Assembly (NCBI GenBank): GCA_963797565.1 | Contig: CAWCPM010000006.1 | Coordinates: 1 to 64,000, forward strand | DNA length: 64,000 nt | Reading direction: 5' to 3' | From: JAICYJ01 sp963797565 | Lineage (GTDB): Bacteria; Actinomycetota; Thermoleophilia; Gaiellales; JAICJC01 | Shown: positions 7,367 to 15,512 of the stretch, piece by piece | How positions within the stretch are numbered: the first letter of the stretch is position 1 | Layout: every line of letters starts with the position of its first letter | Translations under genes and position numbers: made by a program | The notes under the pieces: model-generated | Databases searched by the model: none | Told to the model about the DNA's origin: nothing | What the model saw: the letters and a program-made list of their open reading frames with translations, nothing else

Positions 7367-8618
7367 CGATCAGGTCGTCGACCATGGCGCAGATGGCCTC
7401 GGGTGAGAGCGTGCCGGCGGCGTTGGGGTCGAGCAGCGCGGCGTGATAGACGTGCTGGCGGCTGCCGTCCAGGGCGGCGCGCACGGTCAGCTCGCAGACG
7501 TTCGCGAACGTGCGGTTGAGCGCGGCCAGCTGCGGCGGCAGCGCCCCCACGGCGGTGGGCTGAACGCCGGCCCGGTCGGCCAGGCAGGGCACCTCGACGC
7601 AGCACCCGTGCGGCAGGTTGGGGATCAGGCCGTCGTTGCGGACGTTGCCGTAGATGGTGCGGGGCTCGCCGGTCACCTGGGAGTGGATGATCAGCGACGC
7701 GTACTCGAGGCTGCGCTCGATCTCGAACGGCTCGCCGGCGGCCAGCTGGGCGCGCATCTGCTCGTACATCTCGAGGTTCTCCTCGCTGCGGTGCACGTAC
7801 TCGTCGACCGGCACCCTGAACCGCTCGATCATCTCGTCGCTGCGCAGGAAGTAGGGCAGGTATTCGGCCGAGTGCTCGCTGGACTCGGTCGGGAAGCGGC
7901 CGAAGCGCCGGTACATCTCGACCCGCACCCTGCGCAGCAGCTCGGGGTCGCGGTCGAGCGCGGCATCCAGCAATGGATAGAGATCCTCGCCGTCGCGCTC
8001 GAAGCGCAGGATCCAGGACTGGTGGTTGATGCCGGCGCCCAGGTAGGTGACCTCGTCGTAGGGCACGCCGGCCAGTTCGGCCAGCTCGCGGGTGGTGTTC
8101 TGCACGGAGTGGCAGAGGCCGACGATGCGCGTCTGCGGGCTGGCCTCGTAGGTCGCCCAGCACAGCATCGCCATCGGGTTCGTGTAGTTCAGCAGCCAGG
8201 CGTTCGGGCATAGCTCGGACATGTCGGCGGCGATGCCCAGCATCACCGGGATCGTGCGCAGCGAGCGGAAGATGCCGCCGATCCCGAGCGTGTCGCCGAT
8301 CGTCTGGCGCAGGCCGTGGCGCTTGGGGATCTCGAAGTCGATCAGGGTCGCCTCGTGGCCGCCCACCTGGATCATGTTGATCACGTGGTCGCAGCCATCG
8401 AGCGCGGCGCGGCGGTCGAGATGGGCCTCGATCGTGGCGCGGGCGCCGAGCGCCTGGTTCGTCCAGCGCGCCATCGCCTCGCCCGTGGCGAGCCGCTCCG
8501 GGTCGATGTCGTGCAGGGCGATGGTGGCGTCGGCCAGCTCCGGGAAGCTGAGGATGTCACCGAGCAGGTCGCGGGTGAACTCGACGCTGCCCGCGCCGAC
8601 GAAGGCGATGCGGGTCAT
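7299..8618 (-). CDS. melA: GH4 glycosidase, alpha-galactosidase type (CHSV signature)
   Basis: A 439-residue NAD- and metal-dependent glycosidase that works by oxidation-elimination at C3/C2. It has the Rossmann start IAFVGAGSVEF, the NYTNPM loop, the metal cysteine in GLCHSVQ (Cys169) and the GINH motif carrying the metal histidine. The four-residue GH4 signature CHSV is the one known from MelA-type alpha-galactosidases; glucuronidases and phospho-glycosidases carry other residues. It diverges from the aldolase-kinase operon with only 38 bp between them, tying it to that pathway: release of galactose (or a related sugar) from imported oligosaccharides. The ATG is chosen for alignment with the Rossmann strand; upstream codons lack support. 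Confidence 0.85.
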   Translation of the reverse strand: MTRIAFVGAGSVEFTRDLLGDILSFPELADATIALHDIDPERLATGEAMARWTNQALGARATIEAHLDRRAALDGCDHVINMIQVGGHEATLIDFEIPKRHGLRQTIGDTLGIGGIFRSLRTIPVMLGIAADMSELCPNAWLLNYTNPMAMLCWATYEASPQTRIVGLCHSVQNTTRELAELAGVPYDEVTYLGAGINHQSWILRFERDGEDLYPLLDAALDRDPELLRRVRVEMYRRFGRFPTESSEHSAEYLPYFLRSDEMIERFRVPVDEYVHRSEENLEMYEQMRAQLAAGEPFEIERSLEYASLIIHSQVTGEPRTIYGNVRNDGLIPNLPHGCCVEVPCLADRAGVQPTAVGALPPQLAALNRTFANVCELTVRAALDGSRQHVYHAALLDPNAAGTLSPEAICAMVDDLIDAHGDALDQRIRTGSRRSASPA

Positions 8619-8656
8619 GCGCGAAAGTGTTTCAGGTTTGATAGAAACGAGCAAGA
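8619..8656. promoter_or_regulatory. Divergent control region with inverted repeat
   Basis: The 38-bp gap between the GH4 and aldolase genes contains GTTTC at 8629-8633 and GAAAC at 8644-8648 (10-bp spacer), plus an overlapping GAAA-GTG-TTTC. One bound repressor could control both directions; the DeoR protein of the same island is a candidate. Confidence 0.4.
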
Positions 8657-9523
8657 ATGTTCACGACTGCCGAGCAGCGCGCCATCGACCAGCTGTCCAG
8701 CGAGAGCGGCCGGCTGGCCGTCGTGGCGGCCGATCAGCGCACCAAGCTGGTCGAGGCGCTGCAGGCGGCGGGGCTGAACAGCGGCATGGATTTCATGCGC
8801 GCGTACAAGCTCGACCTGGTCTCCGCGCTGGCGCCGGCGGCGCCGGCGATGCTGCTGGATCCCGAGATCGCGCTGCCGCACGTGACCGACGCGGGCGCCC
8901 TGCCGGCCCACACCGGGTTGCTGGTCTCGCTGGAGCGCAGTGGCTCGCGCCGCACGCCCGAGGGCCTGCGGGACGCCCAGCTGCTGCCGGGGGTGGGCGC
9001 CGACGGCGTGCGCCGGCTGGGCGGCACCGGGGCGAAGCTGCTGCTGCGGCTGCGGGCCGATCGCGAGGATGCCGACGGCGCGAACGCGGCGGTGCTGCGG
9101 GAGGCGGTCGCGGACTGCGCCGCGCACCACCTGCTGCTGGTGGTGGAGGTGCTGATCTACCGGCTGGACGACGAGGACGAGGGCGCATACGAGGCGGCGC
9201 GGGGCGACCTGATCCGGGAAGCGGCGCTGCTGGCCGAGTCGTGCGGCGCCCGCTACCTGAAGCTCGAGTACCCGGGGGACGAGCAGGCGTGCCAACGCGT
9301 CACGGATGCGCTTTCGGTGCCCTGGGCGCTGCTCTCGGCCGGCGTCGACCACGAGACGTTCACGGTGCAGCTGCGTGCGGCGCTGGCGGCCGGGGCCGCG
9401 GGGTTCATCGCGGGCCGCTCGATCTGGAAGGAGTCGGTGTCGATGCGCGGCGAGGAGCGGCGCGCGTTCCTGGCCGGCAAGGCGCGGCGCCGGCTCGATC
9501 AGCTGCTTGCGATCGCCGGCTAG
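8657..9523 (+). CDS. LacD/YihT-type class I sugar-phosphate aldolase
   Basis: A 288-residue TIM-barrel aldolase of the LacD family (tagatose-1,6-bisphosphate aldolase) and its relative YihT (sulfofructose-1-phosphate aldolase). Visible marks are VVAADQRTKL near the start, YKLDLVSAL, LLLDPE, and the Schiff-base region ARYLKLEYPG with the lysine expected to hold the substrate. The C-terminal GFIAGRSIWKE phosphate-binding loop is typical. It is the first gene of an operon with two PfkB kinases, one of which resembles tagatose-6-phosphate/1-phosphofructokinases, favouring a tagatose-bisphosphate-like substrate. Sulfosugar use is not excluded, but no sulfolactaldehyde reductase or sulfoquinovosidase is seen. 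Confidence 0.75.
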   Translation: MFTTAEQRAIDQLSSESGRLAVVAADQRTKLVEALQAAGLNSGMDFMRAYKLDLVSALAPAAPAMLLDPEIALPHVTDAGALPAHTGLLVSLERSGSRRTPEGLRDAQLLPGVGADGVRRLGGTGAKLLLRLRADREDADGANAAVLREAVADCAAHHLLLVVEVLIYRLDDEDEGAYEAARGDLIREAALLAESCGARYLKLEYPGDEQACQRVTDALSVPWALLSAGVDHETFTVQLRAALAAGAAGFIAGRSIWKESVSMRGEERRAFLAGKARRRLDQLLAIAG

Positions 9524-9547
9524 GGCAGGGCTGGGATACTGGCGGCC

Positions 9548-10429
9548 GTGCTGGATCTGCTGGTGATCGGCGACTGCAACCCCGACCTGCTGGTGGCCGG
9601 AGCCGACGTGGTGCCCGAGTTCGGCCAGCGCGAGAAGCTGGTCGAGACCGGGCGGCTGCTGGTGGGTGGTTCGGCCTCGATCTTCGCCTGCGGCGCCGCC
9701 CGGCTGGGACTGGCGGTGGCGCTGGTGGCGACGGTCGGCGACGACGCGTTCGGCTCGTTCATGCTGGAGGCGGTGGGCGAGCGCGGCGTCGATACGTCGG
9801 GCTGCCCGGTTGTTGCCGGTGCTGACACCGGCCTCACGGTCGCGCTGGTGCGCGACGGCGACCGGGCGATGCTGACCGCGCCGGGAGCGATCCCGCTGCT
9901 GACGGCCGAGATGGTGCCGCCGGCGCTGGTGGCCTCGGCCCGGCACGTGCACGTCGCCTCCTACCACCTGCTGGACGGGCTGCGCCCGGGCCTGCCGGCG
10001 CTGGTCGCCGCGGCACATGCGTCGGGCGCGACGGTGTCGGTGAACCCGCAGGGGGAGGTCGGCGATGACAGCGGTGCCGAGCTGCGCGCGCTGGCGCCGG
10101 CGATCGACCTGCTGCTGCTGAACGAGCGGGAGCACGAGTCGCTGGGCGCGGTCGACGGCCCGCTGGTGGTCGTGAAGCTCGGCGCCGGCGGTGCCGTCGC
10201 GCACACCGCGGGCGGCGTGGTCCGCGCTGCCGGGCACCCCGTCGAGGTGGTCGACACGACCGGTGCCGGCGACAGCTTCGACGCGGGCTTCCTGGCGGCG
10301 TGGCTGGCGGGCGAGCCGCCGGAGCGGGCGCTGGCGCTGGGCAATGCCTGCGGAGCGCTGTCGACGCGGGCGCTGGGAGGCATCACCGCGCAGGCGACGA
10401 TGGCCGAGGCGAGGGCGGCGGCCGCATGA
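9548..10429 (+). CDS. PfkB-family sugar kinase
   Basis: A 293-residue ribokinase-fold enzyme that phosphorylates a sugar with ATP. The N-terminal motif GGSASIFACGAARLG and the C-terminal PfkB signature DTTGAGDSFDAGFLAAWL with the catalytic Asp of GAGD are intact. The start is a GTG 24 bp after the aldolase stop. It overlaps the next kinase by ATGA. In an island fed by an ABC importer (no PTS) a first kinase is needed to make the sugar 6-phosphate, and I infer that this enzyme does that before the SIS isomerase and second kinase act. Specificity cannot be read from the sequence. Confidence 0.85.
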   Translation: MLDLLVIGDCNPDLLVAGADVVPEFGQREKLVETGRLLVGGSASIFACGAARLGLAVALVATVGDDAFGSFMLEAVGERGVDTSGCPVVAGADTGLTVALVRDGDRAMLTAPGAIPLLTAEMVPPALVASARHVHVASYHLLDGLRPGLPALVAAAHASGATVSVNPQGEVGDDSGAELRALAPAIDLLLLNEREHESLGAVDGPLVVVKLGAGGAVAHTAGGVVRAAGHPVEVVDTTGAGDSFDAGFLAAWLAGEPPERALALGNACGALSTRALGGITAQATMAEARAAAA

Positions 10430-11313
10430 TCGTGTGTCTGGCGGCGAACCCGTCGATCGACAGGCTGTTCGGGGTCGACCGGCTGACGCCGGGCGGCATC
10501 CACCGGCCCACCGAGTTCGCGCAGGTGGCGGGAGGCAAGGGCCTGAACGTGGCGCGGGCGGCGTCCGCGCTGGGCGCCGAGGTGCGGGCGGTGGCGCTGC
10601 TGGGCGGGCACGCGGGGCGCTGGATCGCGGAGCAGTGCGAACGCGAGGGCATCGAGCTGGCGGCGGCCTGGGCGCAGGCGGAGACGCGTTCGTCGCTGTC
10701 GGTGGCCGGGGCCGACCAGGGACTGACGGAGTTCTACGAGCACGGTGCGGCCGTCACGCTCGAGGAGTGGAGAGGCTTCGCGGAGCTGGCCGCGCGACAC
10801 CTGCCCCAGGCTGGGTGGGCGACGATCTCGGGGTCGCTGCCGCCGGGGGCGCCGGCCGACGGCTACGTGCCGCTGATCCGGGTCGCCCGCAGCGCGTTCG
10901 ACAGCCGCGAGGAGGGCATCGCCGCCCGCCCGGCGCTGGTGAAGGTGAATGCCGCCGAGGCCGCGCAGCTGACCGGCATGGCCGATGCGCTCGACGCGGC
11001 ACGCACGCTGCACGAGGCCGCCGGCGGCGCGGCGATCGTCACCCGCGGCCGAGACGGCGCGACCATGGTCGCGCCGGATGGAAGCGCAGTGGCCGGCGGC
11101 GCCGACGCCGACGGCCGCTACCCGGTGGGAAGCGGCGACGCCTTTCTGGCGGGGCTGGTGGTGGCGCTCGACGACGGTGCAGGCTGGGACGATGCGCTGC
11201 GCGCGGCGATCGGCGCGGGCGCGGCCAACGCCGAGCAGCCAGGCGCGGGCCGGCTCGACGCCGAGCGAGCCCGGGCGATCGCGGACTCGGTGCGCCTCTT
11301 GCCCGCCGGCTGA
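10426..11313 (+). CDS. PfkB kinase, 1-phosphofructokinase/tagatose-6-P kinase type
   Basis: A 295-residue FruK/LacC-like kinase that adds the second phosphate to a ketohexose phosphate. Marks are CLAANPSIDRLF at the start, the GGKGLNVARAASALG sugar-binding loop, GSLPPGAP, LVKVNAAEA and the catalytic YPVGSGDAFLAGL near the end. The segment between PLIRVAR and AARPALVKVN is about eight to ten residues shorter than in usual family members; FDSREE seems to be what remains of the strand that ends in Asp-Ser/Thr. It is coupled to the preceding kinase by ATGA. Last gene of the aldolase operon; its product would be cleaved by the LacD-type aldolase. Confidence 0.8.
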   Translation: MIVCLAANPSIDRLFGVDRLTPGGIHRPTEFAQVAGGKGLNVARAASALGAEVRAVALLGGHAGRWIAEQCEREGIELAAAWAQAETRSSLSVAGADQGLTEFYEHGAAVTLEEWRGFAELAARHLPQAGWATISGSLPPGAPADGYVPLIRVARSAFDSREEGIAARPALVKVNAAEAAQLTGMADALDAARTLHEAAGGAAIVTRGRDGATMVAPDGSAVAGGADADGRYPVGSGDAFLAGLVVALDDGAGWDDALRAAIGAGAANAEQPGAGRLDAERARAIADSVRLLPAG

Positions 11314-11316
11314 TCC

Positions 11317-11578
11317 GTCACGGAACCGTCACGGACCTGAAACGTCACAGAGTTCACCGCCGACCCCCCGATCACAACGATTCGGTAACGACCGGTCACG
11401 CCCGGCGCCGCGAGTGCTCACGACGGCCGAGTCGGGCTCTGAGCCCTTTACAATTCGATCGGCTCAACCAAGCGGGCGCCCTGTAACGGCCCGTCACGGA
11501 CCTGTCACGACCCACCAACGCCGGCCGAGGCGGGGTTTGACACCGTCAGGGCGCGCGGGGGCGTCACGGCAGCGTCAC
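11317..11578. repeat. Cluster of GTCAC repeats, mostly about 11 bp apart
   Basis: The 294-bp gap between the convergent kinase operon and permease gene holds no gene but many GTCAC cores: starts at 11317, 11328, 11344, 11395, 11493, 11504, 11563 and 11574, with GTAAC variants at 11385 and 11483. Neighbouring cores are 10 or 11 bp apart (one 16), roughly one helix turn. Several are embedded in CCGTCACGG. This is the layout of response-regulator direct-repeat boxes, but it lies between gene ends rather than starts. Confidence 0.6.
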
Positions 11579-11601
11579 GGCGGCCGTGCAAACGGCCGCC
11601 G
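11578..11601 (-). terminator. Hairpin with GCAA tetraloop after the importer operon
   Basis: A 10-bp stem (CGGCGGCCGT and complement) closes on a stable GCAA tetraloop, seven bases beyond the permease stop. It is the likely terminator of the minus-strand SIS-importer operon. Confidence 0.7.
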
Positions 11602-11607
11602 GGTCGG

Positions 11608-12426
11608 CTACTTGAGGCCGGTCGAGGCCAGCGACTGCACGAACCAGCGCTGGCCGATGATGAACACCAGCAGCATCGGTGCCAGCGCCATCACGTTGCC
11701 CGCCATCAGCAGCGTCCAGTTCGTCTGGTGCGCACCCTGGAACTGCGCCAGGCCCAGCTGCACGGTGCTCTGGCTGGTCGAGGTGATCACGATCAGCGGC
11801 CACAGGAAGTCGTTCCACGTCCACAGGAACGTCACGATCGCAAGCGTTGCCAGTGCAGGCATCGACAGCGGCAGCACCACTCGCACCAGCACGCCCAGGC
11901 GCGAGCAGCCGTCCATCCGCGCCGCCTCCTCGAGCTCGATCGGCAGCGTCCGGAAGAACTGCCGCAGCAGGAAGATCCCGAACGGCGTGACCAGGTTGGG
12001 CACGATCAGCGCCGGCAGCGAGTTCACCAGCCCCATCTTCTGGACGATCAGAAAGGTCGGGATCATCGTCACCTGGAACGGCACCATCAGCGTCGCCAGC
12101 AGCGCCACGAACAGCACGTCGCGGCCGAAGAACCGCATCCGCGCGAACGCGTAGCCGGCCAGGCTGCAGAACACCAGGTTGCCCGCCACCGCCGACATCG
12201 TCACGATCATGCTGTTCGCGAAGAAGCGGCCGAACGGCGCCGCGTTCCAGGCGTCCGGGTAGTTCTGCCAGTGGATGCCGGACGGGATCAGCACGGGCGG
12301 GAAGTGCCGCGACTCGGGCAGCGTCTGGATCGACGTGAGGAGCATCCAGCCCAGCGGCAGCAGCATCAGCGCGGCGATCGGCATCAGCGCCAGATGGCGG
12401 GGGCTGAACGGCAGCGGCCACCTCAT
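11608..12426 (-). CDS. ABC sugar transporter permease, MalG type
   Basis: A 272-residue inner-membrane permease with six predicted membrane segments. The cytoplasmic coupling motif EEAARMDGCSRLGVLVRVVLP, which docks on the ATPase, is intact, and the C-terminal end (GQRWFVQSLASTGLKG-like) is typical of carbohydrate CUT1 transporters. It is the last gene of the operon SIS protein, binding protein, permease, permease, overlapping the previous gene by ATGA. No ATPase gene follows; the operon ends at a hairpin. It must borrow an ATPase, and the MsmK-like one in the mannosidase cluster is the only candidate of that class in the window. Confidence 0.9.
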   Translation of the reverse strand: MRWPLPFSPRHLALMPIAALMLLPLGWMLLTSIQTLPESRHFPPVLIPSGIHWQNYPDAWNAAPFGRFFANSMIVTMSAVAGNLVFCSLAGYAFARMRFFGRDVLFVALLATLMVPFQVTMIPTFLIVQKMGLVNSLPALIVPNLVTPFGIFLLRQFFRTLPIELEEAARMDGCSRLGVLVRVVLPLSMPALATLAIVTFLWTWNDFLWPLIVITSTSQSTVQLGLAQFQGAHQTNWTLLMAGNVMALAPMLLVFIIGQRWFVQSLASTGLK

Positions 12427-13307
12427 GAGCCGTAGTGCACCCTGCGGTTGCCCAGCCACAGCTGCAGCAGTGAGAACACCAGCGTGATCGCGAACAGCAC
12501 CTCCGCGATCGCCGCCGCGTACCCGGCGTGGAAGAACTCGAACGCCTGGCTATAGAGGTAGTAGACCATCACGGTGGTGGCGTACAGCGGCCCGCCGCGC
12601 GTGGTCACGTAGATCTCGTCGAACACCTGCAGCGCGTTGATGGTCGACCATACGACCAAGAACAGCGTGGCCGGCGACACCAGCGGGAACACCACGTGGC
12701 GGAACGTCGCCCAGCGACCGGCCCCATCCAGCCGGGCCGCCTCGACCAGGCTCTCGGGCACCCCCTGCAGCGCGGCCAGGTACACGATCACGTCGAATCC
12801 GAGCCAGCCCCAGACCGTCATCGCCACGATCGAGTAGAGCGCCTGGTCGGGATCCTGGAAGAACCCGTACGGGCCCAGGTGCACCTTCCCCAGCATGTAG
12901 TTGGCGACGCCGTAGGTCGGCTCCAGCAGCCAGTTGAAGATCACCCCCGTCGCCACCGTGGACGTCGCCACCGGGATGAACACCGCCGTGCGGTAGAACC
13001 GCGAGAACCGGATCCGCGCGTTCAGCAGCATCGCCAGCGCCAGCGATCCGCCCACCGAAAGCGGGACGAACAGCAGCGTGTACACGATCGTGTGGTTGAC
13101 CGACTGCCGGAACACCGGGTCGTTCACGAGCGTGTGGTAGTTCTGCGTGCCGACCCAGGTGGGCGTCGTCAGCAGGTCGTTGTTCTGGAACGACAGCAGC
13201 GCCGCCCACCCGATCGGCAGGATCCCGAAGACGCCGATCAGCAGGGCGGCCGGCGCCACGAACAGCCAGCCGCTGACGTGTTCGGAGCGGGCCGCCCTCG
13301 AGATCAC
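12423..13307 (-). CDS. ABC sugar transporter permease, MalF type
   Basis: A 294-residue CUT1-family permease with six membrane segments; the first follows a short basic N-terminus (SRAARSEHVSGWLFVAPA). The EAA coupling loop is VEAARLDGAGRWATFRHVVFP. A GTG start overlaps the binding-protein stop as GTGA. It forms the heterodimeric channel with the MalG-type protein that follows. The long stop-free frame upstream of this GTG overlaps the binding-protein gene and is only a shadow. Substrate is not visible from the permeases; context suggests a galactoside or amino-sugar oligosaccharide. Confidence 0.9.
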   Translation of the reverse strand: MISRAARSEHVSGWLFVAPAALLIGVFGILPIGWAALLSFQNNDLLTTPTWVGTQNYHTLVNDPVFRQSVNHTIVYTLLFVPLSVGGSLALAMLLNARIRFSRFYRTAVFIPVATSTVATGVIFNWLLEPTYGVANYMLGKVHLGPYGFFQDPDQALYSIVAMTVWGWLGFDVIVYLAALQGVPESLVEAARLDGAGRWATFRHVVFPLVSPATLFLVVWSTINALQVFDEIYVTTRGGPLYATTVMVYYLYSQAFEFFHAGYAAAIAEVLFAITLVFSLLQLWLGNRRVHYGS

Positions 13308-14569
13308 TGGCCCGTCGCGAGCGTCTGGTCGACCTGCTGTGCGGCCTGGTCGAGCTCCTGCTGCGGCTGGCCCTTGCCGAGCAGCACCGCCTCGATCGCC
13401 TGGCCCATCGCCTGTGACACCTCGTTGTAGTTGGCGATCACCGGCCGCGCCTTGACCGCGTTCGCCTCGTTCTGCACGAACACCGACACGCCCGGGTACT
13501 TCTTCACGTACGCGGGGTAGCCGGGCAGCTGCGTCTCGGAGGCGCGGATCGGCAGGTCGCCGGTCTGCGTCGACCAGATCAGCGCCTGCTGCGGCGATGT
13601 GAACCACTTCAGGAACGTCCAGGCCGCCTGGGTGCGCTGGCTGCCGTTGTTGAACAGCACCCACTGGTCGGGACCGGAGATGGTCTGGTGGTTCAGGTCG
13701 CCGGGCAGCACCTGCACGCCGTAGTTGACGTCGGGGAAGCTGGACAGGTCCCACGGCCCCGTGAACAGCATCCCGATCTTGCCCGAGTTGAACAGGTTGG
13801 CGTAGTTGCCGTTGCCGTTGTCCAGGTAGACGGAGTGGTCGACCGTCGCCATCTGCTGCAGCAGCGTGGCCGCCTTCACCCCGGCCGGCGAGTTGAACTC
13901 CGCCTTCGTGTTGTCCGAGTTGAGGATGTCGCCCCCCGCCTGCCAGAGCAGCGCGTCGAAGCGCCAGACCGTGTCCTCGCTGCCGTCGGCCACGTAGGCC
14001 CAGCCGAACTGCTTGGCCGCCGGATCGGTCAGCTTCTGGGCCGCGGCCCGGAAGTCGTCCCACGTCCAGTTGGCGGTCGGGTAGGGGATCCCGGCCTGGT
14101 CGAACAGCTTCTTGTTGTAGACCAGGGCCAGGTTGTCGACCAGCGCCGGCATGCCGATCACCTTGCCGCCGACCTGCACCGCCTGCCGCTCGGCCGGCCA
14201 GAAGTCGTTCCAGTTCACCCCAGGCTCCTTGATCCTGGAGGACAGGTCGACGGCGGTGGGGCTGCGCGCGATGTTGGCCGCCCACGACCCGTACAGGTAG
14301 GCGATGTCCGGGTAGGAGCCGCCGCGGATCGCGGTCAGCACCTTCTGCAGCGCGTAGTCGGAGTTGCCGTAGTTCTGGACGGTGACGTGGATCTTGGGAT
14401 GGGTGGCGTTGAAGCGCGTCGCGGCGCTGGTCATGGCCTTGCCCTCGACGTCCTCGTAGCCGTGCCAGACGGTCACGTTGACGACACCGTTGGAGGACGA
14501 GCTGGAGCCGCCACAGCCGGCGGCTGCGACCAGCAGGACGGTCGCGGCGATCAGGAACAGGCGCCTCAT
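13304..14569 (-). CDS. Sugar ABC transporter substrate-binding lipoprotein
   Basis: A 421-residue periplasmic-type binding protein (family 1, MalE/UgpB-like) anchored as a lipoprotein: hydrophobic signal then AAAGC with a serine-rich linker. The mature start VTVWHGYEDVEGKAM and the later GKIGMLFTGPWDLSSF and AWTFLKWFTSPQQA segments are typical of CUT1 binding proteins for oligosaccharides. The aromatic residues around NWTWDDF and WRFDALLWQAGGD could stack on sugar. The ATG overlaps the SIS gene stop. It delivers substrate to the two following permeases. Confidence 0.9.
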   Translation of the reverse strand: MRRLFLIAATVLLVAAAGCGGSSSSSNGVVNVTVWHGYEDVEGKAMTSAATRFNATHPKIHVTVQNYGNSDYALQKVLTAIRGGSYPDIAYLYGSWAANIARSPTAVDLSSRIKEPGVNWNDFWPAERQAVQVGGKVIGMPALVDNLALVYNKKLFDQAGIPYPTANWTWDDFRAAAQKLTDPAAKQFGWAYVADGSEDTVWRFDALLWQAGGDILNSDNTKAEFNSPAGVKAATLLQQMATVDHSVYLDNGNGNYANLFNSGKIGMLFTGPWDLSSFPDVNYGVQVLPGDLNHQTISGPDQWVLFNNGSQRTQAAWTFLKWFTSPQQALIWSTQTGDLPIRASETQLPGYPAYVKKYPGVSVFVQNEANAVKARPVIANYNEVSQAMGQAIEAVLLGKGQPQQELDQAAQQVDQTLATGQ

Positions 14570-15435
14570 GGCAATACCACCGATCGGGTCAGGTTACGGG
14601 GCAGGTCGGGATCCAGGCCGCGGATCTCCGCGAGCCTGATTGCCAGCCGGTGCGCCAGCACCAGCGTGGCCAGGGGGGATGGGTCGGGGTCGACCAGGGT
14701 AGCGCCGGTGGCGCGAATGTCTGTGTCCAGCGTCGCATCGATCGGGCCGATCGCGATCACCGCCGTCTCCGGGTCTGCCAGCGAGATCGGCCCGTGCCGG
14801 TACTCCATCGCGGGGTACGCCTCGGCCCAGGCGTGGGCGGCCTCGCGCAGCTTCAGCGCGGCCTCGCTGGCAAGGCCGTTCGTCCAGCCGCGCCCCAGGA
14901 ACTGGAACCGCCGGAATCCACCCGGGTCGAGAGGCAGCGGCGCCTCCAGCACCCGTCGGGTGGCGTCGATCGACGGTGACAGGTCGAGCCCGGCGTGGGT
15001 CATCAGCAGCACCAGCGCCGTGCTGGCAAACCGCGTCTGCACCACCGACCGCTCGTCGGCGAAGGGCAGCGAGATGACCGTGTCCGCGAGCTCCGCGATC
15101 GGGCTGTCGGGCACCGCCGTCAACGCCACCGTGGGCGCGCCGCGGTGCGACCGCAGCAGCTCCAGCACCTCGCTGGTGGTGCCGGAGCGCGAGATCACGA
15201 GCAGCGCGTCGTAGGTGCGGCCGGCCGGGAACTCCGAGGCCGCGAAGGCGTCGGTCTCGCCGGCCCCCACCTGCTCGCGCGCGACCGCGTAGGACTGGGC
15301 CATGTACAGCGACGTGCCGCACCCGGCGACCGCCAGCCGCAGGCCGCGGGCGGGCAGCGGCAGGTCGGGTGCGAGGTCGGCGGCCTGGCGCCAGATATCG
15401 GGCTGGCTGGCCACCTCGTGAGCGATTGCGCTCAT
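14566..15435 (-). CDS. SIS-domain sugar-phosphate isomerase/deaminase
   Basis: A 289-residue protein with two SIS folds, like the isomerase half of GlmS and like AgaS/FrlB. Phosphate-sugar loops are visible as AGCGTSLYMAQ and VISRSGTTSEVLELL in the first domain and FLGRGWTNGLASEAALKLREA with YRHGPISLADP in the second. Such enzymes isomerise or deaminate aldose/amino-sugar 6-phosphates to ketose 6-phosphates. It is first in the importer operon and diverges from the DeoR gene. With the two kinases and LacD-type aldolase it would complete a galactosamine or galactose-type route through tagatose 6-phosphate; this is inference, as exact substrate is not readable. Confidence 0.8.
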   Translation of the reverse strand: MSAIAHEVASQPDIWRQAADLAPDLPLPARGLRLAVAGCGTSLYMAQSYAVAREQVGAGETDAFAASEFPAGRTYDALLVISRSGTTSEVLELLRSHRGAPTVALTAVPDSPIAELADTVISLPFADERSVVQTRFASTALVLLMTHAGLDLSPSIDATRRVLEAPLPLDPGGFRRFQFLGRGWTNGLASEAALKLREAAHAWAEAYPAMEYRHGPISLADPETAVIAIGPIDATLDTDIRATGATLVDPDPSPLATLVLAHRLAIRLAEIRGLDPDLPRNLTRSVVLP

Positions 15436-15442
15436 ATCGCGC

Positions 15443-15460
15443 CACTTTATGCCGTAAGTG
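15443..15460. promoter_or_regulatory. Inverted repeat between SIS and DeoR genes
   Basis: CACTT and AAGTG (8-bp spacer) lie in the 77-bp divergent promoter region. A further GTACACTTG half-site lies about 35 bp on, near the DeoR start. Likely operator for the adjacent repressor. Confidence 0.4.
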
Positions 15461-15512
15461 CGCAGAAGGCAACCAGCGCACGGAGGTGCCACTCGGTACA
15501 CTTGCCGCAGCA

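Noticed and set aside
8657..10237. Large minus-strand frame opposite the aldolase and kinase genes
   Set aside because: Arg/Gln-rich composition without domain motifs; both plus-strand genes carry complete catalytic signatures.
11317..11578. CRISPR array
   Set aside because: The repeated unit is only 5-9 bp, spacers are not of constant 30-40 bp length, and no cas gene is near.
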